In this document: one piece after another, positions 34,601 through 46,954 of the stretch
Layout of the letters: each line of letters begins with the position of its first letter
How positions within the stretch are numbered: position 1 is the stretch's first letter
Origin: Coprinus comatus
Lineage: Eukaryota > Basidiomycota > Agaricomycetes > Agaricales > Agaricaceae
Reading direction: 5' to 3'
Assembly: GCA_034638255.1 (NCBI GenBank)
Contig: JAWPGT010000005.1
Location: forward strand, 992,001-1,056,000
Length of the DNA stretch: 64,000 bases
The notes under the pieces: generated by a model
Databases searched by the model: none
Told to the model about the DNA's origin: nothing
Seen by the model: only the letters and a program-made list of their open reading frames with translations
Made by a program: the position numbers and the translations under genes

Positions 34601-36048
34601 AATTACCACCAGCCTCGGCCGCCAAGTCAACGATAACAGAGCCTTGTTTCATCACAGAAAGCATGTCCTCGGTTATCAATTTTGGTGCGGGTTTTCCTGG
34701 AATGAGTGCCTGACGAGAAGGGGATCAGGTGGTAACGATTTAAAAGAGCTCGACTACTTTACCGTTGTAATAACGATATCGACGTCTTTGCACTGTTCTT
34801 TGAATAGAGCCATTTCGGCCTCGATAAACTCTTTTGACATAACCTTAGCATAACCACCAGCACCACTACCGTCCTCTTGAATATCGACTTCTAGGAATTC
34901 CGCTCCAAGAGATTGTACTTGCTCTCTTGCCGCAGGTCTTGTATCGAAGCCACGAACGATTGCACCAAGCCGCCTTGCCTAGTAAATTTTATAAATCAAA
35001 GTAAAAGATAAGGATGTTGTTCAACGCACCGTAGCGATGGCACTAAGACCTGCTACACCTGCGCCAATAACCAAAACCTTTCCCGGTGCAATCTGTAATC
35101 ATTTAGAATAAATATGGATTTCAATATCCAATAAGCCTGTCCCACCTTTCTATAGAAGTTATCCATCAGTAAATTCACAAAAAAGAAAAAAAGAAACTTT
35201 TAAACTTACCCTGCAGCGGTAACCTGACCAGTTAAAAATCTACCAAAATGATTTGAGGCTTCCAAAACAGCCTTATAGCCTGCAATATTAGCCATCGAAC
35301 TGAATATATTTGTCAACAGCGTGTCAGCTATGTCCCTTAATCGACGTACCTAAGAGCATCAAAAACTTGAGCACGGGAAATTCGGGGTATCATATCCATC
35401 TGGATTGTAAGGGGTCAGAAAGTGGGATATTACTCCTAGTCCTATAACTTGTCACTGACTGCGAATGCGTTGGTTTTACGTGCAGCAAGGGTATCAACAA
35501 TAGTCTTATTCTGTGCCGGGTATAAGAAAGAAATAACAGTAGTGCCTTCGTTGATGTTATCCGTCTCTTGATTGCTCAAGGGAGGTCGGACTTTGAGTAA
35601 GATATCTGATTGTTTGAAAAGTTCATCTCGGGAGACAAGTGTTGCCCCAGCGGCTTTGTACTGTTCATCTAGGAACTGGGCCTCTGCACCAGCGCCACGT
35701 TCAACGAGAACTTGAGAAAAGCCCTTCTTACGCAAAAGGGCAGCATTTTGTGGGGTAAGTGATACGCGTCGCTCATTTGGGAAGATCTCGCGAGGTATCC
35801 CGACTGTCAATGACGAATAAGGTATACCCTCCGGGGCAGATTTCGGTTTGCTGTTATTATCGTTCCAACGTTGCACTGTTGTATGAAAGCATCGGGGAGC
35901 TACTAAACAGCCAAAATCAGGTCGTCTACCCGACAGAGTATGAAGTATGAAGCCTGCACGCACCCAGCTTCGGTAGACCCCTATAAGCAAGTGATGCAAG
36001 CTGATGACCTCTAGCCATTTTGAGCGCTTGAGACGGCCCTCGAGCCAT
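31633..36048 (-). CDS. NNT: mitochondrial proton-translocating NAD(P) transhydrogenase
   Basis: A single fused polypeptide of about 1,080 residues with the animal-type order: NAD-binding domain I ([40 protein letters not shown]), the membrane domain II, and NADP-binding domain III at the C-terminus ([45 protein letters not shown]). It couples hydride transfer from NADH to NADP with proton movement across the inner mitochondrial membrane. The start model ATG 36048 gives [18 protein letters not shown] followed, after a GTGCGT intron, by [10 protein letters not shown], a typical cleavable mitochondrial presequence. More than a dozen short introns interrupt it. Helices with Gly/Ala-rich segments ([31 protein letters not shown]) form domain II. 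Confidence 0.95.
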
Positions 36049-36240
36049 TCTGTAAGCCTTGCAAGAATTTACTGTCTAAATCAACAGTGAAAGAGGCGAG
36101 TGGGTTCTTGTAACGTTTGGCGGAATTCCCTGAACTGCCAGATCAAGATGGCCGTAGACTGCCGCCCGAATATATAGATACGGGCCGAATAAAGCCGCCA
36201 CGTGCAACATGCCCCCACCAACCTCCACAACTGACAACGC

Positions 36241-36830
36241 TTAAGTCGATTCCATGTGGTTACTTACTACAGCGAAAACAATTCGGCACATGTAAGAGTA
36301 TATATTTATATCAATCAACGGTACAACTTTGACTAGGCTATGAATGAGAGTAGATAGTGACCAAATGCTCTGAGGACGTCTTTCGGGTTTATTCCAACCA
36401 CCATTTTTCGGACTAACCCACTTTTCCAATTGCTTTATAATATTTTCGAGAGTCAGGGGATGCCTCAAGAAAGCGTACCCTATAAACTCCAATAAACCAT
36501 CTGATCTACCAGGAACTATTTACAGATCCAGATTCATCTTGTATGTGGAAGGAAGATTGGTCTCCGTTCCAGGAAAACGTGGCTCGGTAACAATAAGTAC
36601 ATCCTCTGAGTTTGTTGGAATATGTCGGAATGCGATCAAAGTGTGTTCTTACGAATTCATGCTGCCGAAGAAAATGCAACTTAGTCTCCGAATATTTCTC
36701 CTGGTATATACCTTCGACCTCATGTTCAAGAAGCCGTGATAACCATCCTTGGAAATTCGATCATTTGCGGGTGCATTGCTGGTAATGTAGTAGATACATC
36801 AAGAAGGAATTCTGAGAGCAAGAAAAAACA
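36241..36830 (-). CDS. possible unrecognised gene or gene remnant
   Basis: Minus-strand frames here look protein-like: GWLSRLLEHEVEGIYQEKYS, then IPTYSNKLRGCTYCYRATFS, and after a possible intron (about 36520-36480) YAFLRHPLTLENIIKQLEKW followed by SPKNGGWNKPERRPQSIWSL. I can find no convincing start codon, and the domain is unknown to me. It sits in the gap between two well-defined genes. It may be a real small gene, a pseudogene or part of an old mobile element. Confidence 0.3.
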
Positions 36831-36983
36831 AGAATACAATAATGAGTTTAGGTCGAAAATACAATTGCTGAGGCCGTCGTGAAGTTGACGCTTGAAGCAA
36901 GACACGAAAAAATATACATTTGGGGTAAACATGTTCTGCATTTAAAGACCATAGATTAAGGTGAATCAGAAATTGGCCGATTC

Positions 36984-38275
36984 CTATGCAACAACCTTGA
37001 AAAAGCCCAACTCTTGTTCGAGTTTGACCAATGCCTGTGTGTATGGATGTTCCCAGAGAGCTTTGGCAGCCTCGGAGGTGATTGGCGACAATGGCTTGCG
37101 AGGAGCACCGCCATAACCATATAGCTTCTCAAGGAGGAACTTAGTTCCAGCGATAGAAGCCTTGGCAATAGTGAAATCAGCGCGTGCGATTATTCCTTGG
37201 AGCTTTTGTGCCTCGGGAAGAAGAGACAAGTCTTTACGGGCAGCCTCGGATAATTGGAAAAGCTTCGCGATCGAATACTAAATTATGAGATCTAAGTATT
37301 GATCTAGAATAGCCCGATTAAAAATGACCACTCACTGGGGCAACGTTGGCCAAGCCAGTGATAGCACCGTGGGCACTGGCAAAGGTAGATGGTGTAAGGA
37401 AATCGATGAATCCACCCAATACAAGGAAAGGGGCATTGGGGTTGTGGCGGGGATGATCAGCGGTGAAAGATGGTTGAGCGATGTCATTTGCGATCCTCGT
37501 CAATTTACCAACATTGCCGCAACTTAGAAACATTGACAGATATTAATATCAGCAGAGAAAAGGGCACGAGATTATGATCATGTCAATGACATACGTGAGT
37601 TTGACACCGCAAATGTTGGGACACTCTTTAGCTAATATTGTGATAAGATCAGAGTCCAAATCGATTCCTCCGCTAGCACCAGGGTCTGAATAAACCGATA
37701 AGAACATTTTCCTAAAAAGAAACGATGAAAATCTTACAGTTGTAAATCATAACTGGAACAGGGCTTTTTTCCGCAACTTCGACATAGAATGCTTTCAATG
37801 CTTCCCTATTATTTGCGAGGGCACCAGCAAAGTAACCACTGGTGATGACAAGGACATAATCTGCTCCAGCAGCAGCAGCTTCTTTGGTTAATTCCAGGGT
37901 CTCCCTTGTGCTACCTGCTCCAGTACCAGCACCAATCGGAACTTGTGTGAGGCCAACTTTGTCCAAAGCCTTGCGAGCCGCATGGATAAGCTTCACTCGC
38001 TCAGAATGTGAGAGATGGATAGCCTCGCCCATCGAGCCAGCGATAATAGGCCCGACCCCCGCTTGACCGGTACGAACCACGTGCGCCTCAAACGACGGAA
38101 TATCTAAAATATATTCAAAATAAGAAAATGAAAGAAACTACCACATAGGTTTGTCCTCACCAAGATCCTCCGAGTCTGACAGAAAGAACGAAGGAATAGG
38201 GGCGTAGATGCCGGCCTTCAAAGGCCTGACAACCGATTGTTGACCATTAATTCCGCTTAATCCGTTGGCGGCCAT
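36984..38275 (-). CDS. DapA-family aldolase (dihydrodipicolinate synthase-like)
   Basis: The product is a class I aldolase of the DHDPS/N-acetylneuraminate lyase superfamily of about 330 residues. It has the pyruvate-carboxylate loop GSMGEAIHLSHSER, the catalytic Tyr in PVPVMIYNYPGASGG and the Schiff-base Lys in NICGVKLTCGNVGKL, spaced as in the family. The barrel start is KAGIYAPIPSFF. Since fungi make lysine through aminoadipate, it is not a lysine enzyme; fungal members include 4-hydroxy-2-oxoglutarate aldolase and the galacturonate-pathway 2-keto-3-deoxy-L-galactonate aldolase. Which one cannot be told by eye. No mitochondrial presequence is apparent (MAANGLSGINGQQS), which slightly favours a cytosolic sugar-acid role. 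Several introns; stop at 36984-36986. Confidence 0.88.
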
Positions 38276-38379
38276 TGATACACGCAATAAAATTGGTGAT
38301 TGGAGGGTTGGGGAGCGTTAAAATTTTGTGAGGTCATTTCGATGGGTTATAAAGCCTTTGGAAGGATGGATCTGGTAGT

Positions 38380-38402
38380 TCGGTCCGGAGGCGGCGGACC
38401 GA
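38380..38402. promoter_or_regulatory. inverted repeat in the aldolase promoter
   Basis: TCGGTCCG and CGGACCGA form a perfect 8-bp inverted repeat with a 7-bp spacer, about 105 bp upstream of the aldolase start; a further TCCGGACCG follows at about 38421. CGG/CCG half-sites suggest a zinc-cluster (Zn2Cys6) activator, a common regulator of catabolic genes in fungi. This is inference. Confidence 0.4.
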
Positions 38403-39163
38403 GACAGGGTGGGTGACTTTCTCCGGACCGTCACAGATATTTCTCCGCTAAATTAAGTGCATGTTGAACGTGTTCCTGGTGTATTCCGCCAGCCGCGAGC
38501 AACGAATCGTCGTTAGGGGGTCCGCTACGACATAGGAGCAGAACATAATTAACTATCTCCCAGGCTGACGGATCCTATCGGGTCAAAATACTTTCAACCA
38601 AAATGTGCTTGACCTGAGGAGGAAATTCACTGTTACGCACATGTACGAAGGCTGGAGGTTTTTCTTGATCACGTTGCTGAAAAAGTACTATTCCTAGAAG
38701 TAGTTGTCATAGATTGTGAACGCGGGTGCATTTGTGCCATGCAAAAGCGGAAAAAAGTACACTCCGATTCTCTCTTGTATTTGAAGTTGAAAGTTGAGAA
38801 GTTGGAACACATGTGTGAATATGTGCTTTAGTTGAGTTAGGCCCTCTCATAGCAACTTAGCACAAGATAGTATAGTGAGCGACCAATTCAACGCCTTCCG
38901 CTGACAAATTCCGAAAGAAGGGTATCATATTTGTATATTTGCATGCGCCTGTAACTCCAAATCGACGATTATGATCGTGCTCTGTATCTCTGACATGAGA
39001 GAGATATGTGAAATATATCCCGCGAATGGGATTGGCATATTGACGACGATCTGGACACCAACTAAACATCTATAGTCAGACCTGTGACCTTGAAATGTGT
39101 CGTCAGTTCTACCGAAGTTTGGAATATGTCTAAACATCATACACATTTGTGCCAAAAAGGCTG
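38403..39163. other. intergenic region
   Basis: Between the aldolase promoter and the 3' end of PUS4. Small frames are present but none looks coding; no RNA gene seen. Confidence 0.5.
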
Positions 39164-40348
39164 TCATTGTTCTATCACCTGCAGCCTATCAAGGACTTCT
39201 CTTTCCCATTCAGTCCAACCATCTTCGCCAACAGCTTGTTCTTTTGTCTTATCCGTTGCTCTCTCAATGACTTCCCACGGAACACAGGTTTTGTCACCCT
39301 CTTCCGAGGAATTTAAAACAAATTCCCCTTGTCGTGAACGAGTTAGAGTTACAACGTGGCCAGCGGAACCGACTTCATGTGCTAGATCATGAACGATAGA
39401 ACGAACATAGGTTCCTCCTGAGACCTTCATCTTCAATACGAATGCAGACGGTCTTTCACCCTCAATTGGAGCTTCAATCTCATCTTCAAGAGAAACATTT
39501 TTCTCTACACTGTTAAGAGCGGTTTCCACGGCCTTCTTCTCGTCGACGGTAAGAGATTGTTCCGGCCAGTTGAAAGCATGATCCGCTCCCTTCCATTCGA
39601 CAAGTTCCAGTGAATGAACGGTCACCTTACGAGGTTCTATGGGCCGAGGTAAGGGGATTCCTTTCCGAGCGTATTCATAGAGGGGTTTTCCATCCATTTT
39701 TAGTGCAGAGAAGCTAGCAAGGATATGAATGTCAGCATATTCCATTCAGCCGATGGGAAATTAGATAGCGAATTCACATCGGTGGTGTTTGCAGAATTTC
39801 TCCAGTAAATTTGGGAAGAGCGGCTTCAATTTTTTCTCTAGCTACGTGATTCCACGGGGCAAGGCGCATGCGTTTTCCTTCACTATCATAGGTATCCGTC
39901 TCACAGCCGAGTAGACATGTCGTATAATATTCCTGGGTCGTTGTGAGTAACAATTCAAAACTGTGGTATCTTTTATATACCTTGGTGCAGTCCAAGAATT
40001 TACTTAGATGTTTGGTCCCCCTTCCTACACCGACAACTATTTCGATAATATAGGGTTTAGCTTCAAGTGTGTTAAAGATCCAACAGGATTTAACATACCA
40101 AGTACGCCATCAGCAAGAGGGTCAAGAGTACCACCTTGACCAATTTTTACGGGGTCACGACGACTACGTTTTTTTGAACCCTTTCTATTTTCATCAGGTT
40201 GTCCCAGTTTATCAGCTTCAACAAACAACCTCGATCTTCCAGCAAGATGTTTAACGTCTGTGAGAACAGACATACTCGTTGGTCCTGAGGGTTTAGCAAT
40301 TCCAAAGAGTCCAGAAACCGGAAACTTTGGCATAGTGACTTTCGGCAT
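39164..40348 (-). CDS. PUS4: tRNA pseudouridine-55 synthase (TruB/Pus4)
   Basis: The protein starts GLFGIAKPSGPTSMSVLTDV, the TruB motif I, followed after a basic insert by IGQGGTLDPLADGVLVVGVG, where Asp of GTLDPLA is the catalytic residue. Next come EYYTTCLLGCETDTYDSEG, the [20 protein letters not shown] motif and the KVSGGTYVRSIVHDLAHEVG motif with the conserved Arg. It makes pseudouridine at position 55 of the T-loop in elongator tRNAs, in nucleus and mitochondria in yeast. The C-terminus ends in WEREVLDRLQVIEQ. Four exons or so; ATG at 40348. ACGCGT lies 43 bp upstream. A charged insert (KGSKKRSRRD) before the catalytic motif is typical of fungal Pus4. Confidence 0.95.
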
Positions 40349-40600
40349 GCTTGATTATATGAAGGTTTTTCGAAATGTGATAGTCGACGAACGCGTCTTC
40401 GTGGAGTTGCGCCAATAATTTGGCAATTTGATGTTGAGCGTGGAAAAGAAATTCTAACTTTCAATGATTGCATCACCGGATGAAAGTACAAAAAAAGCTC
40501 TAGGTACCCACACGGAAGTACTGACCACATGGGTATCAAAAGGGTAAGAAAGGCAAAGGAAAACATGATTATACTTCATAAATATATATACCGTCGAGTC

Positions 40601-42394
40601 ATGTTATTCTCAGCAAGTAACCTGATGTTGTTCTCTCCTTGGAGACTCGAAAAGTCCAATCCCGCGACTTATGCACGTCCGCTTGGCCTTACAGAGGAGA
40701 TATTTTACTGGGATGCTAGTTTTGAAGGAACAGCAGACTCAGTTGTAGCAGCAGAGGTTGAAATTCTAGAAGGAATTGATCCTACATCCCTTTTATCACC
40801 TTCCAACGTCGAAAAAGCTTGGTCATCTCTCAAATGTCAATATCCCTTACTTGGATCCCGGATCGTTAAACGCGAAAACCAAAAACAACCACTTTGGTTT
40901 ATCGTTGAAGAGACTCGCATACGGTCATGCGGCCCGGACGACATTCAATTCTTTGATGTTGCCTCCTCTGAGGAAGCGAAATCAGTCTTTACCAAAATCC
41001 CCCATTCTCCTAGAATTTTATCGGAAGACTTACTCGCATGTCTATTGATAATTCGCCGGACCGATAACTCCAGACGCTTCCATGTTCTGATACCCGCCGC
41101 TCACAGTATCACCGATGGTAATGCCAATGCTACGATTTTGAGAAGCCTCTTGGACAAGTTGTCCAGACCTGCTTCGATTATTGAAACGTGGCCCATACGG
41201 GAACGTCTTGCGTTATCATCTGCTTCGGAGGATTTACTTCCAACTCTCGGGCTCAGTATTGCTCGTAGGAGATGGCGGCGCGCTATTGGTGCCGTTATTT
41301 CAGCTAGTAGGATGGCCAAATTACACGTATGTCTTTATCTTCTCTGCACTATGGATTGTTGACTTTATGTATTGTTAAACATAGGGTGGCCATACTTTAC
41401 CTACAAAAGTCACAAAAACAACCATGTATCAGCCAGCCGGTTCTGGAGATATTAGAACCATATTCACCAGAGAAGAAACCCAAGCAATCCTTCAAGGATG
41501 TCGACAACTCGGAATAACATTCGGAGTTGCCTATCCCGTTATAGGACAAATCGCACTCACTCGTATTCTCTGTTCAAAATACATCCAAGGTTCAATAACT
41601 CAAGAAGAATGGGAATTCCGTCAAAGAGAACCAATGATTACAGGTGGTCCGATAAACCTCCGACCATTCTTGGATACCAAATGGTTCGAAAAAGGAGGAA
41701 AAACGAACGTTTCGTTATCTGTTGCTTTCTTTTACTATGGTCTTCCATTTATGACTTTAGGTGATGCGAGAAACTTCATAAAACCAGGCTCACCTATACC
41801 TTCATATTCCGATCTTATGACCAAAAACCGATTCTTATATCGTTGTGGAATCATTAAAAAGCAAGCAGATCGTGTTATTCGTCATCCTCTTCATTATGAA
41901 ATTGGATCTGCACGATTTCCTGATCGGATTCTTTATGGAAAAACTGTGGCTAACAATTGGAAACGAAAGGTGTTGTTACAAACTCCGGATGATAGTCGTA
42001 TGCTATCAGTACAAGAAATAGCTGCAGCAGGCATAGTATTTGGTCATGGTGGTTCAAGCTTTGGAAACGTCAGTATCTAATTTGTTTTCAGTTCTATGTA
42101 TAAAGTTTGTGTAAACTAACACTTTTACAGACTGATGGGATGTACCCTGAATTCTATCCGTTGGAAAGGGATAAAACTCGTACCCTTCAATTAATTGAAG
42201 CCGGTATTAGTCTTCATTGTAGACCAAGAGAATTATATCTCGGTGCTTCAAGTGGTAAAGGTCAACTTCGCTTAAACGTATTCTATGACACCAATTGTTA
42301 TGAAGAACAAGTTGTTCAAGAATGGCTTGCCGAGGTCAAAAATGCCATCTTACACTACCTAATCCCACAAAAACTTATATCTAGTCATCTGTAA
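40601..42394 (+). CDS. CoA-dependent acyltransferase superfamily protein (BAHD/alcohol acetyltransferase-like)
   Basis: Three exons (40601-41326, 41385-42068, 42131-42394) give 557 residues. It opens with a region like the N-terminal half of chloramphenicol-acetyltransferase-fold enzymes (SPSNVEKAWSSLKCQYPLLG), and has the catalytic HxxxD in LIPAAHSITDGNAN. The second half has a parallel fold (RLNVFYDTNCYEEQVVQEWL near the end). I see no carrier-protein or adenylation domain, so it is a stand-alone acyltransferase rather than a peptide synthetase. Substrate is unknown. No signal peptide. It is divergent from PUS4 with about 250 bp between starts; an ATG at 40628 is an alternative start nine codons in. 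Confidence 0.75.
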
Positions 42395-42505
42395 AACTCA
42401 GGGTGGTATTTCATAACCTGTACTATGTATGAATCAATATCTCAGTAACAGTAAGTAACAAATACGTTGTTACCCCCTAAAATACGAACTCTTTTTCTTT
42501 TCTTT

Positions 42506-45500
42506 CTAATTCTTGTTCAACCAAGACCCACCACAAACACATCTAAAAGACCACATCTTCTCCCAAATCCTCCATCTATCCGAAGCAACCTGAGGTGATC
42601 TAATATCAAAAACAATTCTAGAAGATCCACCACATCTCGAACACATCAAATGAGGTTCTTGAGTCATAACAACTCCTCTCGTAACAACATCTTCTACTTG
42701 ATATTGATATTTTTTCTTCTGAGAATCTAAACCCAAGTTTGATATCCCATCTATTAAGTCGCTTGGTTTGATAAATAGAACAGCTTTGTTTAGAATTGTT
42801 TTTGTTGTTGTTGAACTTGAATTTGGAGAGTTTGCGATTTTTTGAACTATGGATTTAAGTTGGGTTTGGAGAGATACGATAGGTTGACATGATGCTAAAG
42901 AGGCACGACAATCATCGACTATAAAAAGTACACCAAGATAATTTCAAAAAAAAGAAACGGTGATGAGTATTCATTCCATTATAATTGCAGTTGAAACAGT
43001 AGATGAAAGTGAAAACTCACCTTGCAAAACACTAACATCAACCAAACTCTCTTCCAAAACACTCTCAAGTTCACCCAAATTAACACCCGAACAATCAACA
43101 AGATCAACCAGGTAATCCTTCGAAATCTGTGCATTCGTCGTTCTAGGGGGTAAACTTCCAATATACTGACGATATTTCTTAACATGCTTTATTGCGTTGA
43201 CCAAATTTTGTAATGCAAATGGGTGAATGAGATGAAGTAATGCTGGAGATATTTCGAATTGCGAACTTCCAATTTCATCTAAATATATAGTTAAGGGGTT
43301 AAAAACCGATAAATATGGATGGAAAGGAGAGGTATTTTGTTTTTACTTACCAGGCGTTGAACTTCCAAAAAGGTCATCTTCAGATTCCTGTTCTACGCTA
43401 ACCTTGTCAGGAATATCTACAAAAGTTACACACTCCTTCATAATTTTTTCGGTCACCATAATAACCCAATTGGCCAATCCCGTCAACTGCCACACCGCAT
43501 CTTCAAAAAGCACACAAAATGAAATATAAGCAAACAAATGAGTAAATGAATGGAATGGAGATAACTACCAAGATCATAAACATTCCCAGCTGCACAATCT
43601 CCAAAAACAATGTTACAAGCAGCCACAGAACAAATATCATGTGCTGTTTGCCATTTATCTACCAACTGGCGTCTTAATCCTTCATCTTTTGTATGTTGCG
43701 ATCGTTTCCTAAACAAACAAATCAACAAACTACTCCTATAAAACTTCGACCCCCCCCAAAGAAAACGTACCTGTAAACTTCCACTGCAATACCCAAAATA
43801 TTCAAAATTGAAGCATGCTTCAAACCATTATTATTTGCATCAAGTATCGTCATTGCACTTTTAAGAGTGTTTGTAACTTCTTGCAACGAAATTGTAGGTG
43901 ATGACAAGTAATGACAGATATCGGAAGGACTCCTTTTATTCAGTATTGCGAGAACCATAGGGTGAGTAAGGGAAGGTACTATTTTTTTTTTCTTTAATTG
44001 AGTTACCCGCAAACTAAATCAAGAGGGTCTCACCTCCTGACAATGGAACTGGGGCAAATTGGACACTTGTGCATGGTTGAGGAGACAATAAAGATGTGGT
44101 ATAGAACAACACCCCGTTAGGAGATGGTACAGCCTGCAAAGGTACTATAATATGCACGTCCTTAGTAAACACAGAAAAAATCATTATTATTATTGGATAA
44201 CACAACTCACAATCTTTGCCGGCATTGTTAAAGGGGATTTTGATATCTGTTGGCTCCCAATCTAATCTATCATCCAGGCTAGGTCTTGTGAAATTGGGTC
44301 AGCATTATAACATAAGATAGAATGAGAAAAGACATACAAACTTAACATATGAATCTTCCCAGCCACTATATCACTTGGTTTTTTCGGCGGACTATTATTT
44401 ACTTGGCCTGAGGTATCTAGAATAATCACTGGTAGCAGCCCTTGTTTGAGATGGGGAGCATTTGAGGCAATATAGGTCAGAACACCGGATGAAAATGTAC
44501 GTGTCGTCTCAAGTTGATGCGCCTATCGATGTTTAGTTTAGGTGGAATATACAAATGGCAGAAATGTCTCACTAAGGTTAACTTTCCGGACGGAGTTTTC
44601 TTTCGCGTAATGGAATAAAGGGTTATTTGAGATTTGGGTGCAGAGACATCTGGTTAGAAGCGTGTCATGAACACATAACGATAGTAGGTGGATAGGAAAG
44701 CGACGAACATCCTTCGAAATCGAGATAGCTAACGGCAAGATATATTTCGCCTCTGTCAAGTATCGGTTTCTTCGGAGATGAAGTGACTTCTGGAGGTGTG
44801 GGAATTGGACAGCTCAAGAAGTCCATGCGGAAAATATTGGCGTTAGGAACAGATATAGGTGTAAGTGGGTTGATGTATACAGCTGAGGGACTTTGCTTGA
44901 ATGATTGGTTTGAAGAATTATCGATATAACGTACCCATGGCAAGACCATCGTAGCGCAAATACACTTGAGTGATTGCTATAACATAGTCATCATTTCGCG
45001 AGTCCCAATCGTCTTGTGGTTGGTCCTTATTCTGAGACTGAACAGGGACAGTCAGATCCATTGGATCAAATGGAGTGGTTTGGGCGGCTGAAACAGTGAA
45101 TTGGCGTAATTTAGCTGCTATCAAGAGCTGGAAGTCGGCTGTAGCGAATGTTAAACACGAAAGAGAGGAGAATGTAGAATGGTACCATTATAACTAATGC
45201 CAATTGTTGCGCTTGTACAAAGCTTGACGAGTTCGGCTGGTTCGTCATCCATTACTGGAGAGTTTATCCCCAGCATTGCTGTAGCCCCTAGTGGACATTT
45301 GATGATTTGTAGGTTCTGTATGTAATATTGATAATAGCAGACATGGACACGGTAGTCTTGAGTGACCAGGATGAGAGTAGGACTTGATGTTGGCAATATA
45401 GGGCCGTGTGGTGGTAGACGTTCTGGAAGCTTAGTATTCTTGTTTATTGTCCACTATGAAGAGAATTGAGTATTCGGACGGGTGTGGAGGGTATTGTATT

Positions 45501-45991
45501 CACCTCCCGTGGTGCACTTAGCCAGTTCGCAGCGATGGGAGCTGTTTGATGAGGAAAGGACCACCATTCCTGAACAATCCAATTGTCAATCTGGGGGCCT
45601 CTCTTCCACAGACAGCCAGTGCCTTCTCCGGTATTCTTGGGAAAGTACGCGAAAAGCCATTCGTCTCCCGGTGCAACAGAGATGACGGTAGGGGGCTCGT
45701 ATGTGCTCGGAGTTGAAGTGACGGGCTTCGGAGAGGGTATAGCGAACTGTTTAGAAGACGAGAAATGGCGTGCTGTCACCAAGGGCTGGGTTGGGTGTGC
45801 AGTAAATATGATTGAAGACTGGGACCATTGTAGAGGTCTTTTTGGACTTAGCTGGTGGGAATGGGATGAGGGTGAGTAGAAACTGACCGTGGAGAGTCAG
45901 TAAGGGGATAAAAGTCCCACCAGCCAGCATGCCAATGGGCCGATGACTCTTTTGTTTTGCCTTTGGACGGGGACACTGATAGTTGGTTCAT
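42506..45991 (-). CDS. MED16: Mediator complex subunit 16 (Sin4-type)
   Basis: The N-terminus (ATG 45991) has WDFYPLTDSPR and, through a spliced junction, LQWSQSSIIFTAHPTQPLVT, followed by WD-like strands (GDEWLFAYFPK, CLWKRGPQIDNWIVQEWWSF), consistent with the MED16 beta-propeller. The C-terminus carries a zinc-type pair LMCSRCGGSSRIV and MWSFRCVCGGSWLNKN, the closest match I know to the MED16 end. In between lie helical segments such as LVNAIKHVKKYRQYIGSLPP. Med16 is a tail-module subunit linking activators to RNA polymerase II. More than ten introns. The call rests on overall layout plus the C-terminal Cys motif; sequence conservation of this subunit is low in fungi. Confidence 0.75.
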
Positions 45992-46079
45992 GTCGGAAGT
46001 GGGGACTAGCAGAGAGAGGGTCACGTGAAATATATAGAGATATGTTGGAAAGCTAACAATGGTATGTAACCTTGTCATT

Positions 46080-46585
46080 ATGCAACAACATCGACACGAA
46101 TCTATCAATGGCGTCGAAACTGATGTCGTCCTACAGACTTTCAGCGATCGCACTCTCATCCTGGTCACTCAGCTAGGCAGAGTCGGAAGCCTGGTGCTGC
46201 CTTTCCATGCCGTCAATCTCATTTCGTCCTGACGTTGATCATTGTCAAGATACAAGCAAGTATTCCGCCCACAACAGAGCTCCCTCCGCCCCCGCTTGTC
46301 TCAGGGCAGTGGCCTCCTCCTCCCCCAGCAATACAACTAACAAATCTCCTCGGGAGTGCACCTTCAGAACACACACGGACACTCCAGTCATTGTACGCTG
46401 CCCAGATTGCGACCCTGGTCTGGGTAGCTGGAGCATCTGCTCACGAACCAAACAGGAAAAGTGTGGTGGTGGGGTTGGCATTAAAGAGGCTGGAAGGAGA
46501 AGAACTGGGTGAGGACGAAAAGAACATGTTTCACGGAGTAATGAGAATCGTGGACGATATGTTGAAATTGAAATTGAAGGAGTAG
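46080..46585 (+). CDS. PSMG3: proteasome assembly chaperone 3 (PSMG3/Pba3-type)
   Basis: Two exons (46080-46193 and 46250-46585) give 149 residues. Exon 1 reads NGVETDVVLQTFSDRTLILV TQLGRVGSL, matching the start of human PSMG3 (a short beta strand pair ending V-T-Q-x-G-K/R-x-G-T/S-L). Exon 2 has a Pro-rich loop (TTELPPPPLVSGQWPPPPPA), then LTNLLGSAPSEHTRTLQSLY and VVVGLALKR, as in PSMG3. The heterodimer of PSMG3 and PSMG4 supports alpha-ring assembly of the 20S proteasome. Its start is 88 bp from that of MED16 on the opposite strand. Confidence 0.75.
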
Positions 46586-46616
46586 CACACTGTAGTAACT
46601 AGTCGCCCTACCTGAC

Positions 46617-46868
46617 TCATTTCGCCGGTTGATCGCCAGCCTCCAGCGCCAGAAGGTTCTCCCGACGCTCCCGTTGCGATTTCTCCCTTTTCCATTGGAT
46701 GAGCTCCATCAACCGTTGTCCCGGAGGCGGAGCTGTCCTGGGGTGAGTCTCATTGAGATGGTAGGCGAGTACACCGGTGAAGACACCAAGCAGAGGGTCA
46801 ATATACCTGTTGTGGTCAGGATTACGGCGCAGACAGTAAGAAGGGACATACCGGTGGAGGAGAGGCAT
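46617..46868 (-). CDS. small NCE101-like membrane protein
   Basis: Two exons (46868-46852 and 46806-46617) give 68 residues. The sequence YIDPLLGVFTGVLAYHLNET then HPRTAPPPGQRLMELIQWK matches the NCE101 pattern: one helix with a D-P-L-L motif, then a short hydrophilic part ending E-L-I-x-x-K. Yeast Nce101 was named for a role in non-classical export and its exact function is not settled. The first exon is only 17 nt long. Start codons of this gene and NAA25 lie 86 bp apart on opposite strands. Confidence 0.8.
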   Translation of the reverse strand: MPLLHRYVPSYCLRRNPDHNRYIDPLLGVFTGVLAYHLNETHPRTAPPPGQRLMELIQWKREKSQRERRENLLALEAGDQPAK

Positions 46869-46954
46869 GATGGTCAGAGTGATCAGGGTGAGGAAATTTT
46901 GGTTGGTCGGGTTGATCGGACAGATCCCACCCTTCGTCTCCTAATTCTGCCACC

